DNA of 64,000 nucleotides. It comes from an uncultured Alistipes sp. Lineage in GTDB: Bacteria; Bacteroidota; Bacteroidia; Bacteroidales; Rikenellaceae. The notes beneath the pieces were generated by a model that saw only the letters and a program-made list of their open reading frames with translations, did not search any database and was not told the DNA's origin. Where the stretch lies: NCBI GenBank assembly GCA_910576555.1, contig CAJTIY010000005.1, positions 127,112 to 191,111 of the forward strand, in the 5' to 3' direction. How positions within the stretch are numbered: position 1 is the stretch's first letter; each line of letters begins with the position of its first letter. Positions 25,760 to 34,880 of this stretch are shown here, in pieces. Position numbers and translations under genes: made by a program.

Positions 25760-27760
25760 TCAGAGCAGGTTGAGGAGCGAGAGGAGCGGGATGAGCAGGA
25801 GGAAGGCCAGCGCGAAGAGCAGGTAGTGGTTGATCTTGCCCGTGCGCAGGCGCATGGCCCGCTGGTTGATCAGGCGGAGCAGCTCCACCCACCACGCCGA
25901 GAAGAGCCGGTCGATGCGGTCCTTGCGGCGGATGTCGAAGTTGTGCGATGCGGGGAAGATCTCGCCCTTCTCCACCGCGCGTCCGTCGATGCGGTTCTGC
26001 GTGAGGGGCGTGGCGATCGATTCGAGCCCTTCGGAGAAGGATTCGCCCGTGTACTGCATCCGGACGTTGGGGGCCGTGAAGCCGCAGCCCCACGTGGGAC
26101 CCGTGCGCACCGTGCGGCGTGCGAGCGTTCGGCGGCGGAGCCATGCGAGGAGCAGCGCGACGGCCACGAGCAGCCATGCCGTGCGGCCCACGGCCCCGAG
26201 CGTCGGCGAGAGGCGCAAATCGACCGCTTCGGCCGGCAGGCGGAGCACCCATGCTGCGGCGCGCGCCGCGATGCCCGCGGCCGTCGCGGGGAAGAGCCCG
26301 ATGAAGAGGATGCCGGCCAGCGGCAGCGACATGGCCGCGATGCGGAGGTTGTCGACCTCCGCGGCTTCGGCCACCTCGTGGGTGCGGGGCGCACCGAGGA
26401 AGACCGTGGCGTAGAGCTTCGCGAATGCCAGCAGGACGATGCCTCCGATGAGCGCCAGCGCGGCGATTCCGGCGGCGGCCGCGAGCGGATCGCTGCCCGA
26501 GGCGATGCCGTCGAAGAGCCCGAGGTAGACGAGCAGCTCCGAGACGAAGCCGTTGAGCGGCGGCAGGGCGCAGATGGCGGCCGAGGCCGTCAGGAAGAGG
26601 ATCGCCGTGAGCGGCATGTGCTTGCCCAGTCCGCCCAGCGCGTCGAGCGACGTGGTGCGGGTCTGCGACAGGATGTTGCCGGCGCCGAAGAAGAGCAGCG
26701 ACTTGAACAGCGAGTGGTTGAGCGTGTGGAGCAGCGCGCCCGCGAGGCCGCAGAGGGCCATCGTCTGGTTGCCCGAGCTCCGGCCCAGCGCCGCGACGCC
26801 GATGCCCAGCAGGACGATGCCGATGTTTTCGATCGAGGAGTAGGCCAGAATCCGCTTCACGTCGTTCTGCGCGGCGGCGAGGATCGCGCCCCAGAGGCCC
26901 GTCGCGGCGCCTGCGGCGAGCAGCACGAAGCCCGCCGTGCGGAGCGTCTCCGCATCGCCGGGGTCGAAGGCGCCGGCCTGCAGGACACGCAGGATGCCGT
27001 AGACGCCCGTCTTGATCATCACGCCCGACATCAGGGCCGAGACGTGCGACGGAGCCGCCGGATGCGCTTCGGGCAGCCAGACGTGCATGGGGAACATGCC
27101 GGCCTTCATGCCGAAGCCGGCGATGAATACCAGCAGCAGCGGCAGGGCGCCCCGTGCCGACCGGGCGCAGAGCGTCAGGGCGTCGAACGAGGCGGAGCCG
27201 GTCTCGGCGGCGAGCCGCGCGAAACCTACGACGAGGAGCAGGAAGCCGATGTGCATCATGATCAGGTACGAGAGCGCGGCCCGCAGTACCTCGCGCCGCT
27301 CGGCGTCGTAGAGGATCAGCAGGAACGACGCCACGGTCATCAGCTCCCAGAAGAAGAGGAACGAGTAGCCTCCGTCCGACACGACCACGCCCAGCATGGC
27401 GTAGAACATCGTCACCAGCGCCGTGTAGTGGAGCGCGACGTGGGCCGGCGATTTGCGGCGGAGCGTGTGGGCGAGGTAGCCGTGCGCGTAGAGCGTCGCG
27501 GCGACGCCTCCGATGGCGATCAGCAGCACGAAGAGTGCCGAAAGGGCGTCCATCGAACCGCCGTCCGGACCGAGGAGCCCCTCGAACGCCCACAGGGTCG
27601 TTGCGGCGGTCCCCGTCAGTGCGCGGGCGGCCATGACGACGGCGGGAATCGCTCCTGCGAGGACGATGGCCAGCGCCGCCCGGTTTTTGGCCCGCAGCGG
27701 CACGGCGAAGATCAGCGCCGCGGCGCATGCGAGCGCTGCCAGAGAGTAGATGTAAAACAT
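25760..27760 (-). CDS. HyfB-like antiporter subunit, first gene of the complex operon
   Basis: This 666-residue antiporter-type subunit has about fourteen N-terminal helices and a C-terminal extension. That extension carries a hydrophilic loop (GPTWGCGFTAPNVRMQY) and a final helix, as in HyfB/HycC. Core motifs are GMKAGMFPMHVWLPEAHPAA, SHVSALMSGVMIKTG and NDVKRILAYSSIENIG. The gene order B-C-E-F-G-I on the minus strand matches a reduced hyf-type cluster without hyfA, hyfD, hyfH or maturation genes. The ATG at 27760 was chosen because it gives the normal membrane start. The frame is open further upstream only through repeat DNA. No clear promoter box is visible. Confidence 0.92.
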   Translation of the reverse strand: MFYIYSLAALACAAALIFAVPLRAKNRAALAIVLAGAIPAVVMAARALTGTAATTLWAFEGLLGPDGGSMDALSALFVLLIAIGGVAATLYAHGYLAHTLRRKSPAHVALHYTALVTMFYAMLGVVVSDGGYSFLFFWELMTVASFLLILYDAERREVLRAALSYLIMMHIGFLLLVVGFARLAAETGSASFDALTLCARSARGALPLLLVFIAGFGMKAGMFPMHVWLPEAHPAAPSHVSALMSGVMIKTGVYGILRVLQAGAFDPGDAETLRTAGFVLLAAGAATGLWGAILAAAQNDVKRILAYSSIENIGIVLLGIGVAALGRSSGNQTMALCGLAGALLHTLNHSLFKSLLFFGAGNILSQTRTTSLDALGGLGKHMPLTAILFLTASAAICALPPLNGFVSELLVYLGLFDGIASGSDPLAAAAGIAALALIGGIVLLAFAKLYATVFLGAPRTHEVAEAAEVDNLRIAAMSLPLAGILFIGLFPATAAGIAARAAAWVLRLPAEAVDLRLSPTLGAVGRTAWLLVAVALLLAWLRRRTLARRTVRTGPTWGCGFTAPNVRMQYTGESFSEGLESIATPLTQNRIDGRAVEKGEIFPASHNFDIRRKDRIDRLFSAWWVELLRLINQRAMRLRTGKINHYLLFALAFLLLIPLLSLLNLL

Positions 27761-27844
27761 AGGTATGCGTTTGCAAAAACGTTCCGGGAGACGGCGGCTC
27801 GCAGGTCGTCTGTCACCCGTTTTTTTCGGGTTGTTCGGGTCGCG

Positions 27845-28330
27845 GTCCGCAGCTCCGTTCGTGCGGTCCGGTCGGGTCGTGTAGCTCGGTCGGGGCGTGC
27901 ATTTCATGGCGGTCGCATGGCGGCCGTGCCGCGGAAGTTCGGGCCGGTTCGTGCGCTCGTGCGGTCCGGCGCGGAACGGGGCCGGTTCGGTCGGTTCAGT
28001 CCGCAGCTCCGTTCGTGCGGAGGCGGTGCATGGCGGTCGCATGGCGGCCGGTCCGCGAAAGTTCGGGCCGGTTCGTGCGCTCGTGCGGTCCGGTTCGCTC
28101 GGTTCAGTCCGCAACTCCGTTCGTGCGGAGGCGGTGCGTGGCGGTCGCATGCCGCCGTGCCGCGAAAGTTAGGGCCGGTTCGCTCGGTTCAGTCCGCAGC
28201 TCCGTTCGTGCGGAGGCGGTGCGTGGCGGTCGCATGGCGGCCGTGCCGCGGAAGTTCGGGCCGGTTCGGGCGCTCGTGCGGTCCGGCGCGGTTCAGGCCG
28301 GTCGGTTCGGGTCATGCAGCTCGTGCGGTT
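27845..28330. repeat. Tandem array of about 85-150-base GC-rich units
   Basis: Copies starting GCAGCTCCGTTCGTGCGG lie at 27849, 28003, 28111 (one change) and 28196. Each is followed by versions of TGGCGGTCGCATGGCGGCCG and GTTCGGGCCGGTTCGTGCGC. Unit length varies through internal deletions. The array lies upstream of the HyfB-like gene and downstream of rsmE. Open frames across it reflect its GC content, and I see no gene. Confidence 0.85.
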
Positions 28331-28369
28331 CGGGTCCGGTCCTCCCCCTCACCGTCGGAGCACTGCGGC

Positions 28370-28545
28370 CGCAGTGCTGCTGCGCCCCGCTCTTCCTGCG
28401 GCATCCCGCTCTTCCTGCTGCGCCCCGCTCTTCCTGCGGCATCCCGCTCTTCCTGCGGCATCCCGCCTTCCTGCGGCATCCCGCCCTTCCTGTTGCATCC
28501 CGCTCTTCCTGCGGCATCCCGCTCTTCCTGCGGCATCCCGTCCTA
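28370..28545. repeat. Tandem array of about 19-20-base units abutting the rsmE stop codon
   Basis: CGGCATCCCGCTCTTCCTG and close variants repeat about eight times. The last unit touches the rsmE stop at 28543-28545. This array is unrelated in sequence to the one just before it. It is pyrimidine-rich on the plus strand, so the rsmE transcript would be G/A-rich here, unlike most other arrays in the window. Confidence 0.85.
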
Positions 28546-29265
28546 CTGCGCCACGGCGTTTTTCGCGGCGACCATCACGGCGGCCGCTACGGCGGCCGTC
28601 TCGGTGCGGAGCCGCTGCGTGCCGAGCGTGATCTCCTCGAATCCGTGCGCCAGCGCGAAGTCGATCTCCTCGGGCGAGAAATCCCCCTCGGGACCGATCA
28701 GCACCTGCACCGCCTCTCCGGGCCGCAGCGCGGCCATCAGGTGGCGCTTGCCCGCCGGCGTGCGCGCCTCGTCGCAGTGGGCGATCAGGCGGCGTCCCTC
28801 GAAGGGCTCTTCGACGAATGCGCGCAGCGTCGCGAGGGGCCGCAGCGTCGGGCGGTAGGCCTTGAGCGACTGCTTCATGGCCGCCGTGATGACCTTCTCG
28901 GCCCGCTCGGGCTTGAATACGCGTCGTTCGCTGTGCGCCGTTTCGAGCGGCACGAACGCCTCGACGCCCACCTCGGTGGCCTTCTCGAGGAACCACTCGT
29001 AGCGGTCGGCGTTTTTCGTCGGCGCCACGGCCATCGTGAGCCGGTAGGGGAGCCGTTCCCACTCCTCGAAGGTCTCCGCCACGCGTACGGTGCAGTGTTT
29101 CGGATGGTCGTCCGTCACCGTGCAGCGGAACAGCCGGCCGCGGCCGTCCGTCAGGTGGAGCGTGTCGCCCATGCCCAGCCGCAGGACGCGGACGCAGTGC
29201 TTCGACTCCTCCTCGGTGAGCGTATGGTCGGGCGGCACGATGCCCGGGGCGTAAAAAAGACGCAT
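28543..29265 (-). CDS. rsmE: 16S rRNA m3U1498 methyltransferase
   Basis: This 240-residue SPOUT methyltransferase modifies U1498 of 16S rRNA. It has the N-terminal PUA-like domain (residues 1-70, including SKHCVRVLRLGMGD). The trefoil-knot SAM site is visible as VLIGPEGDFSPEEID followed by ITLGTQRLRTETAA. Both are diagnostic of RsmE. Length is normal. It is monocistronic on the minus strand, opposite the M3 peptidase gene, with a promoter element at 29383-29390. A repeat array begins at its stop codon. Confidence 0.95.
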   Translation of the reverse strand: MRLFYAPGIVPPDHTLTEEESKHCVRVLRLGMGDTLHLTDGRGRLFRCTVTDDHPKHCTVRVAETFEEWERLPYRLTMAVAPTKNADRYEWFLEKATEVGVEAFVPLETAHSERRVFKPERAEKVITAAMKQSLKAYRPTLRPLATLRAFVEEPFEGRRLIAHCDEARTPAGKRHLMAALRPGEAVQVLIGPEGDFSPEEIDFALAHGFEEITLGTQRLRTETAAVAAAVMVAAKNAVAQ

Positions 29266-29367
29266 GACGGTGCGGATTGGGGTCCCTCGCCCGCCGGGGG
29301 CGGTGCCTGTTTCCGGCCGTTGGGCGGAAAATGCAGCCCCGAAAGCGGAAGAAACCGATTTTTTCGT

Positions 29368-29390
29368 TATCTTTGGCTTCGCCGAAGATA
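29368..29390. promoter_or_regulatory. Palindromic double promoter box between rsmE and the M3 peptidase
   Basis: TATCTTTGGC-TTC-GCCGAAGATA pairs nine of ten positions. The left arm is a perfect plus-strand -7 box (29368-29375) for the peptidase gene. The right arm read on the minus strand is TATCTTCG (29383-29390), one mismatch from the same consensus, for rsmE. Alternative boxes also exist nearer each gene: TATCTTCG near 29490 on plus and TAACTTTG at 29512-29519 on minus. Confidence 0.5.
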
Positions 29391-29549
29391 CTTCGTTCCG
29401 GCACGACCGGGCCGTTGCGTCGCTCTGCCACTGACTTTTAAGTCCCTGTGCGATCCGACCGGCGTTCGGTTCCGCTATCGGAATTTCCGTATCTTCGTTC
29501 CGTTCGAGCTGCAAAGTTATTGAAAAAATTAGTTAAATAGATCATTTCG

Positions 29550-31781
29550 ATGAAACGGATTGCCGGATTATTTCCTTCGCTCCTCCTGTTCGTCTCCGCC
29601 GTCGGCTGCGATTCGACCGACCGGGGGGGCGAAAACCCCTTCTTCACGGCATGGGACACGCCCTACGGCGTGCCGCCCTTCGACCGGATCCGCGCCGGGC
29701 ACTTCATGCCGGCCTTCGAGCGCGGCATGTCGCTGATGGACGCCGAGATCGACGCCATCGTCTCCAGCTGCGACGAGCCGACGTTCGAGAACACCGTGCT
29801 GGCCTACGACGAAGCGGGTAAGATGCTGGCGCAGACGCGTCTGGTGTTCGAGATGCTGTGCGGCGCCGAGATCGACGACGAGCTGCGCGCCGTGCAGGAG
29901 CGTGCCATGCCCATGCTTGCGGCGCATGCCGACCGTATCCGGTTGAACGACAAACTCTTCGCCCGGATCGAGGCGGTCTACGACCGGCGTGCGGAGCTCG
30001 ACCTCGACGCCGAGCAGCAGCGGCTGCTGCAGAAGACCTACGACGGCTTCGTCCGCTCCGGAGCGCTGCTCGACGCCGCGGGCAAGGCGCGTCTGGCGGC
30101 GATCAACGAGGAGCTCTCGGTCGCAGCGGTGAAGTTCGGCAACAACCTGCTGGCCGAGAACAACGGCTTCGTGCTCGAACTCGGCGCCGAGCAGCTCGAC
30201 GGTCTGCCCGCGGGCGTCCGCGACGCGGCCCGCGAGAAGGCCGACGAACTGGGGCTGGGCGGCGACAAGTGGGCCTTCACGCTCCACAAGCCCAGCCTGC
30301 TGCCCTTCCTCACCTATGCCAAGTCGCGCGACTTGCGCGAGCGGATCTACAAGGCCTACCTCAACCGCGGCAACAACGGCGACGAGCACGACAACAAGCA
30401 GCTCGTCAACGACTTCGTCCGTCTGCGCGCGGAGAAGGCCCGCCTGCTGGGCTATCCCTCCTATGCGGCCTATGTCGTCGACGGCGAGATGGCCCGCACG
30501 ACCGATGCCGTCTACGGGCTGCTCGAGGAGCTCTGGACCCCGGCGCTCGAACGCGCGAAGGGCGAGCTGGCCGAGATGGAGGAGCTGTTCCGTAAGGATC
30601 ACCCCGGGCAGACCTTCGCGTCGTGGGACTGGTGGTACTATGCCGAGAAGCTGCGCAAGAAGAACTACGCGCTCGACGAGGAGATGCTGCGGCCCTACTT
30701 CTCGCTCGAGAACGTGCAGAGCGGCATCTTCTTCCTCGCCAACCGCCTCTACGGCATCACCTTCCGGCCGATCGTCGTTCCGGTCTACCACCCCGAGGCG
30801 ACGGCCTACGAGGTGCTCGACCTCGACGAGACCCGCCTCGGCGTGCTCTACTTCGACTACTTCCCGCGTGCGGGCAAGAGTCAGGGGGCGTGGTGCGGCA
30901 ACTACGTCGAGCAGGTCTACGCAAACGGCGCGCGCGTCGCGCCCGTGGTGTCGATCGTCTGCAACTTCACCCGCCCGGCGGGCGGCGCTCCGGCGCTGCT
31001 GACGCTCGACGAGACGGAGACGCTCTTCCACGAATTCGGCCATGCGCTCCACTTCCTCTTCCACGACGTGAAGTACCGCGGCCTCACGGAGGTCGAGGGC
31101 GACTTCGTGGAGCTTCCCTCGCAGATCATGGAGAACTGGGCTTTCGAGCCCGAGATGCTGCGCTCCTACGCCACCCACTACCGTACGGGCGAGACGATTC
31201 CCAAACATCTGGTCGACAAGCTGCGCCGCAGCGCGCTGTTCAATCAGGGCTTCGCGACCACGGAGCTGCTCGCCGCCTCGCTTTCGGACATGGACATCCA
31301 CTCGATCGGCGCATACGAGCCGTTCGATCCGATCGCCTTCGAGCGCAACGCCCTTAACGAGCGCCGGGGGCTGATCCCGCAGATCGAGCCCCGCTACCGC
31401 TATCCCTACTTCTCGCACATCTTCGACGGCGGCTACTCGGCCGGATACTATTTCTATACGTGGGCCGCGGTGCTCGACAAGGATGCCTTCGAGGCCTTCC
31501 GCGAGAGCGGCGACCTGTTCGACCGCCGGATCGCGGCCGCCTTCCGCCGCGAGGTGCTTGCGCGCGGCGGCTCGCGCGACGGCATGTCGATGTACCGCGC
31601 CTTCCGCGGTCAGGAGCCCGACAAGACGGCGCTGCTCGTGGCCCGCGGACTGATGGAGCGCCCCGCTGCGGAGCCCGATTCGCTCGCGCTGCGCCCGCCG
31701 GTGCCCGTCCCGACGACCGTCCCGACGACCGCCCCGACGACCGCCCCGACGACCGCCCCGACGACCGCCCCGGAGCGATGA
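29550..31781 (+). CDS. M3 metallopeptidase (peptidyl-dipeptidase Dcp type), lipoprotein, with PTTA-repeat tail
   Basis: This 743-residue zinc peptidase of family M3 has the active-site HEFGH at residues 494-498. A lipoprotein signal ends in SAVGC, so it is membrane-anchored in the periplasm or outer membrane. Dcp-type enzymes remove C-terminal dipeptides from oligopeptides. The MENWAF, YPYFSHIFDGGYSAGYYFY and SRDGMSMYRAFRG segments are all as expected. The protein then extends by about 26 residues of PTT(V/A) repeats encoded by a 12-base minisatellite (about 31701-31778), which has no place in the fold. Start and length otherwise fit the family. It is followed 53 bases later by a paralogue. 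Confidence 0.93.
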   Translation: MKRIAGLFPSLLLFVSAVGCDSTDRGGENPFFTAWDTPYGVPPFDRIRAGHFMPAFERGMSLMDAEIDAIVSSCDEPTFENTVLAYDEAGKMLAQTRLVFEMLCGAEIDDELRAVQERAMPMLAAHADRIRLNDKLFARIEAVYDRRAELDLDAEQQRLLQKTYDGFVRSGALLDAAGKARLAAINEELSVAAVKFGNNLLAENNGFVLELGAEQLDGLPAGVRDAAREKADELGLGGDKWAFTLHKPSLLPFLTYAKSRDLRERIYKAYLNRGNNGDEHDNKQLVNDFVRLRAEKARLLGYPSYAAYVVDGEMARTTDAVYGLLEELWTPALERAKGELAEMEELFRKDHPGQTFASWDWWYYAEKLRKKNYALDEEMLRPYFSLENVQSGIFFLANRLYGITFRPIVVPVYHPEATAYEVLDLDETRLGVLYFDYFPRAGKSQGAWCGNYVEQVYANGARVAPVVSIVCNFTRPAGGAPALLTLDETETLFHEFGHALHFLFHDVKYRGLTEVEGDFVELPSQIMENWAFEPEMLRSYATHYRTGETIPKHLVDKLRRSALFNQGFATTELLAASLSDMDIHSIGAYEPFDPIAFERNALNERRGLIPQIEPRYRYPYFSHIFDGGYSAGYYFYTWAAVLDKDAFEAFRESGDLFDRRIAAAFRREVLARGGSRDGMSMYRAFRGQEPDKTALLVARGLMERPAAEPDSLALRPPVPVPTTVPTTAPTTAPTTAPTTAPER

Positions 31782-31834
31782 CTGCCGCTTTCCGGACACG
31801 ACCCTGCGAAGAAACCGAAAACCCGATTCAGCAT

Positions 31835-33955
31835 ATGAAAAAAACACTTGTAGCAATGACTTTTGCAGCTTTTGCAGCCGGCTGCGCCGACCATTCGATC
31901 CCGAAGGCGCAGCTGCCCGAACTCGATACGACGAATCCCCTGCTGGCCGAGTGGACGGGGCCCCACGAGACCCCTCCCTTCTCCGCGATCCGCTTGGAGC
32001 ACTACGAACCGGCGTTCGACGCTGCGATCGCCTGCTCGCGCGCCGAGGTGAAGGCCATCGTCGAGAACCCCGCGAAGCCCACCTTCGGCAATACGATCGT
32101 GGCGCTGGAGCGTCAGGGGGCGCTGCTCGGCCGCGTCTCCGGGGTCTTCTTCAACCTCCTTTCGGCCGCAACCTGCGACGAGATGCAGCAGATCGCCCTG
32201 CGCGTGCAGCCCAAGCTCACGGAGCTGGAGAACGACATCGCGCTCGACTCGGGCCTCTTCGCCCGCGTGAAGGCGGTCTACGAGCATCCGGGACGCCTCG
32301 ATACGGAGGACCGCATGCTGCTCGAGCAGACCTATAAGAGCTTCGCCCGCAACGGCGCCGCGCTCTCGGCGGCCGACAAGGAGCTCTACCGCAAATACAC
32401 CTCCGAGCTCTCGAACCTGACGCTGAAGTTCGGTCAGAACTCGCTGGCTGCGACCAACGCCTTCGCCGTGAACATCACCGACCCGAAGGTCGTTGCCGAG
32501 CTCCCGGGCTTCGTGAAGGAGGGGCTGGCGGCCGATGCGAAGGCGCGCGGCGAGCAGGGCTGGACCGTGACGCTGCAGGCCCCGAGCTACGTGCCCTTCC
32601 TCACCTACTCGTCGGACCGTGCGCTGAAGGAGCGGTTGTGGCGCGCCTCGAACTCGCGCTCGCTGGGCGGCGAGTTCGACAATACGGAGGTGCTCAGGCA
32701 GATCGCCAACACGCGCCTGAAGATCGCCAACCTGCTCGGCTACGACTGCTACGCCGACTATGTGCTCGAGGAGCGCATGGCCGAGAATACGCCGACGGTG
32801 CAGGCCTTCCTCGGCGAGCTGCTCGCCGCGACGAAGGAGCATGCCGACGCCGACTACCGCACCGTCGGCGACTATGCCGCCGCGCACGGCTTCGAGGGCG
32901 AACTCATGCCGTGGGACTGGGCCTACTGGTCGGACAAGTACAAGAACGAGAAGTATGCGCTCAACGCCGAGCTGGTGAAACCCTACTTCGAGCTCGAGCA
33001 CGTCAAGAAGGGCGTCTTCCTGCTGGCCGAGAAGCTCTACGGCCTTCGGTTCACGCCCAACCCCGCGATCGAGGTCTACCACCCCGACGTCACGGCCTAC
33101 GACGTGACCGACGAGCAGGGCCGCTTCATGGCGGTGCTCTACCTCGACTTCTTCCCGCGCGCGTCGAAGAACGCCGGTGCGTGGATGACCGAGTTCCGGG
33201 GTGCCAAGAGAGTCGACGGCAAGGAGTCGCGGCCGCAGGTGTCGCTCGTGATGAACTTCACCAAGCCGACCGATACGACCCCCTCGCTGCTTACGTTCGA
33301 CGAGGTCGAGACCTTCCTCCACGAGTTCGGACACTCGCTCCACGGCATGCTGGGCGAGGGCAAATACGAGTCGCTCACCGGCACGAACGTCTACCGCGAC
33401 TTCGTCGAGCTGCCGTCGCAGATCATGGAGAACTGGGCCACGCAGAAGGAGTTCCTCGACCTGTGGGCCGCACACTACGTCACGGGCGAACCTATTCCCG
33501 CCGAGATCGTCGACCGCATCGTCGCGGCGAAAAACTACCTTGCGGCCTACCTCAACGTGCGCCAGCTTTCGTTCGGCATCACCGACATGGCTTGGCATAC
33601 GCTCCGCGAGCCCTTCGAGGGCGATGTCGAGGCCTTCGAGGTGGCTTCGATGGCGCCGACGCAGGTTCTTCCCGTCGTCCCGGGCACGGCGCTGGCGCCG
33701 TCGTTCGGCCATATCTTCGCGGGCGGCTATGCCGCGGGCTATTACGGCTACAAGTGGGCCGAGGTGCTGGAGGCCGACGCCTTCTCGCTCTTCGAGGAGC
33801 GGGGCATCTTCGACCGCAAGACGGCCGACTCGTTCCGCCGCAACCTGCTCTCGCGCGGCGGCACCGAGCATCCGATGAAGCTCTACGTCGCCTTCCGCGG
33901 CCATAAGCCCGAGACGAAGGCCCTGATCGAGAAGATGGGTCTGGAGAAGAAGTAG
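31835..33955 (+). CDS. M3 metallopeptidase (Dcp type), second tandem paralogue, lipoprotein
   Basis: This 706-residue protein is the paralogue of the preceding gene and has HEFGHS at residues 496-501. It has a lipoprotein signal (LVAMTFAAFAAGC) and the same closing motif SRGGTEHPMKLYVAFRGH. It lacks the PTTA tail and ends normally in EKMGLEKK. The two probably act together in peptide utilisation outside the cytoplasm. The ATG at 31835 is preferred over a longer in-frame start because it gives the signal sequence directly. A strong hairpin follows the stop. Confidence 0.94.
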   Translation: MKKTLVAMTFAAFAAGCADHSIPKAQLPELDTTNPLLAEWTGPHETPPFSAIRLEHYEPAFDAAIACSRAEVKAIVENPAKPTFGNTIVALERQGALLGRVSGVFFNLLSAATCDEMQQIALRVQPKLTELENDIALDSGLFARVKAVYEHPGRLDTEDRMLLEQTYKSFARNGAALSAADKELYRKYTSELSNLTLKFGQNSLAATNAFAVNITDPKVVAELPGFVKEGLAADAKARGEQGWTVTLQAPSYVPFLTYSSDRALKERLWRASNSRSLGGEFDNTEVLRQIANTRLKIANLLGYDCYADYVLEERMAENTPTVQAFLGELLAATKEHADADYRTVGDYAAAHGFEGELMPWDWAYWSDKYKNEKYALNAELVKPYFELEHVKKGVFLLAEKLYGLRFTPNPAIEVYHPDVTAYDVTDEQGRFMAVLYLDFFPRASKNAGAWMTEFRGAKRVDGKESRPQVSLVMNFTKPTDTTPSLLTFDEVETFLHEFGHSLHGMLGEGKYESLTGTNVYRDFVELPSQIMENWATQKEFLDLWAAHYVTGEPIPAEIVDRIVAAKNYLAAYLNVRQLSFGITDMAWHTLREPFEGDVEAFEVASMAPTQVLPVVPGTALAPSFGHIFAGGYAAGYYGYKWAEVLEADAFSLFEERGIFDRKTADSFRRNLLSRGGTEHPMKLYVAFRGHKPETKALIEKMGLEKK

Positions 33956-33978
33956 ACTCCCCGCCGCTTTCCGTGCAA

Positions 33979-34006
33979 CCGGCCCGCCTCGAAGGAGGCG
34001 GGCCGG
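33979..34006 (+). terminator. Strong hairpin after the M3 peptidase pair
   Basis: CCGGCCCGCCTC-GAAG-GAGGCGGGCCGG is a perfect 12-bp stem starting 23 bases past the stop. The usual T-run is lacking, so it may act with another factor. Confidence 0.6.
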
Positions 34007-34510
34007 TCCGTGTTCGTAGCTGCCGGTCCGTGTTCATGGTTGCCGGTCCGTTGCGCATCGGGCCCGGGCGACCCGCAGTCCCTTTCACTCGATTACGTCC
34101 CGCTTTCGACTTGCCCGGCTCTCGGAGCCGGCGACCCGCAGTCCCCTTCACTCGATTGCGTCCCGCTTTCGACCTGCCCGGCTCTCGGAGCCGGCGACCC
34201 GCAGCCCTTTCACTCGATTGCGTCCCGCTTTCGACCTGCCCGGCTCTCGAAGCGTCGGCGGGCCGCAGCCACCGGCAGCGAAGGCCCGGCCGAATCGCAG
34301 GCGGTGGCGGGGTGTGTCTTCGGTGGGGGATGAATTCTTTCGGTGCGGTTTGCGAATGGGGTTGCGAAGGGTCGGAGCGGCCCGGTCTTCGTTCGGGGAG
34401 CGGTAATTCGGAGTCCGAGGCCGGTAGCGGCCCCGCGTCGCCTGCGATAGCCGGCGGGCCGCAGCCATCGGCGGCGAAGGCCCGCAACTCTTTACAGAGT
34501 TTGCCGCCCT
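34007..34510. repeat. 63-base tandem repeats and REP-like cores downstream of the peptidases
   Basis: A 63-base unit starting GCGACCCGCAGTCC occurs at 34068, 34131 and 34194 with very few changes. Each unit boundary carries the hairpin CCGGCTC-TCG-GAGCCGG. Read on the minus strand, it is GGACTGCGGGTCGCC followed by a CGA-loop hairpin, a variant of the elements at 6219 and 9248. Two further cores GGCGGGCCGCAGCC (about 34257 and 34453) are each followed by a matching GGCAGCGAAGGCCCG-like stretch. No coding sequence is supported. Confidence 0.8.
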
Positions 34511-34519
34511 TCGCTGGCT

Positions 34520-34880
34520 GCGCCCGAGAACCGCCTCTCCCATCCGCCTCCCGAGACCCCGCGCCGTCCACCTGCCTCCCGAGCAACGGCCCCGTTCATT
34601 TCCCTCCCGAGAACCGCCTCGCCGATCCGCCTCCCGAGAACCACCCCGTCCATCTGTCTCCCGAGACCCCGCGCCGTCCACCTGCCTCCCGAGCAACGGC
34701 CCCGTTCATTTCCCTCCCGAGAACCGCCTCTCCCATCCGTCTCCCGAGACCCCGCGCCGTCCACCTGCCTCCCGAGCAACGGCCCCGTTCATTTCCCTCC
34801 CGAGAACCGCTTCGCACATCTCCTGCCCGAGCACCGTCCCTGCCTGCCGCTCGATCTCCTGCCTCCCGAGAACCGCTCCC
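34520..34880. repeat. C-rich minisatellite of CTCCCGAG units
   Basis: CTCCCGAG recurs every 15-30 bases. A higher-order unit starting CCGAGACCCCGCGCCGTCCA appears at 34551, 34661 and 34744. In bases 34541-34600 I count 31 C and 12 G. It is C-rich in the sense of the upstream peptidase genes. Long open frames through it are a by-product of composition. Confidence 0.85.
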
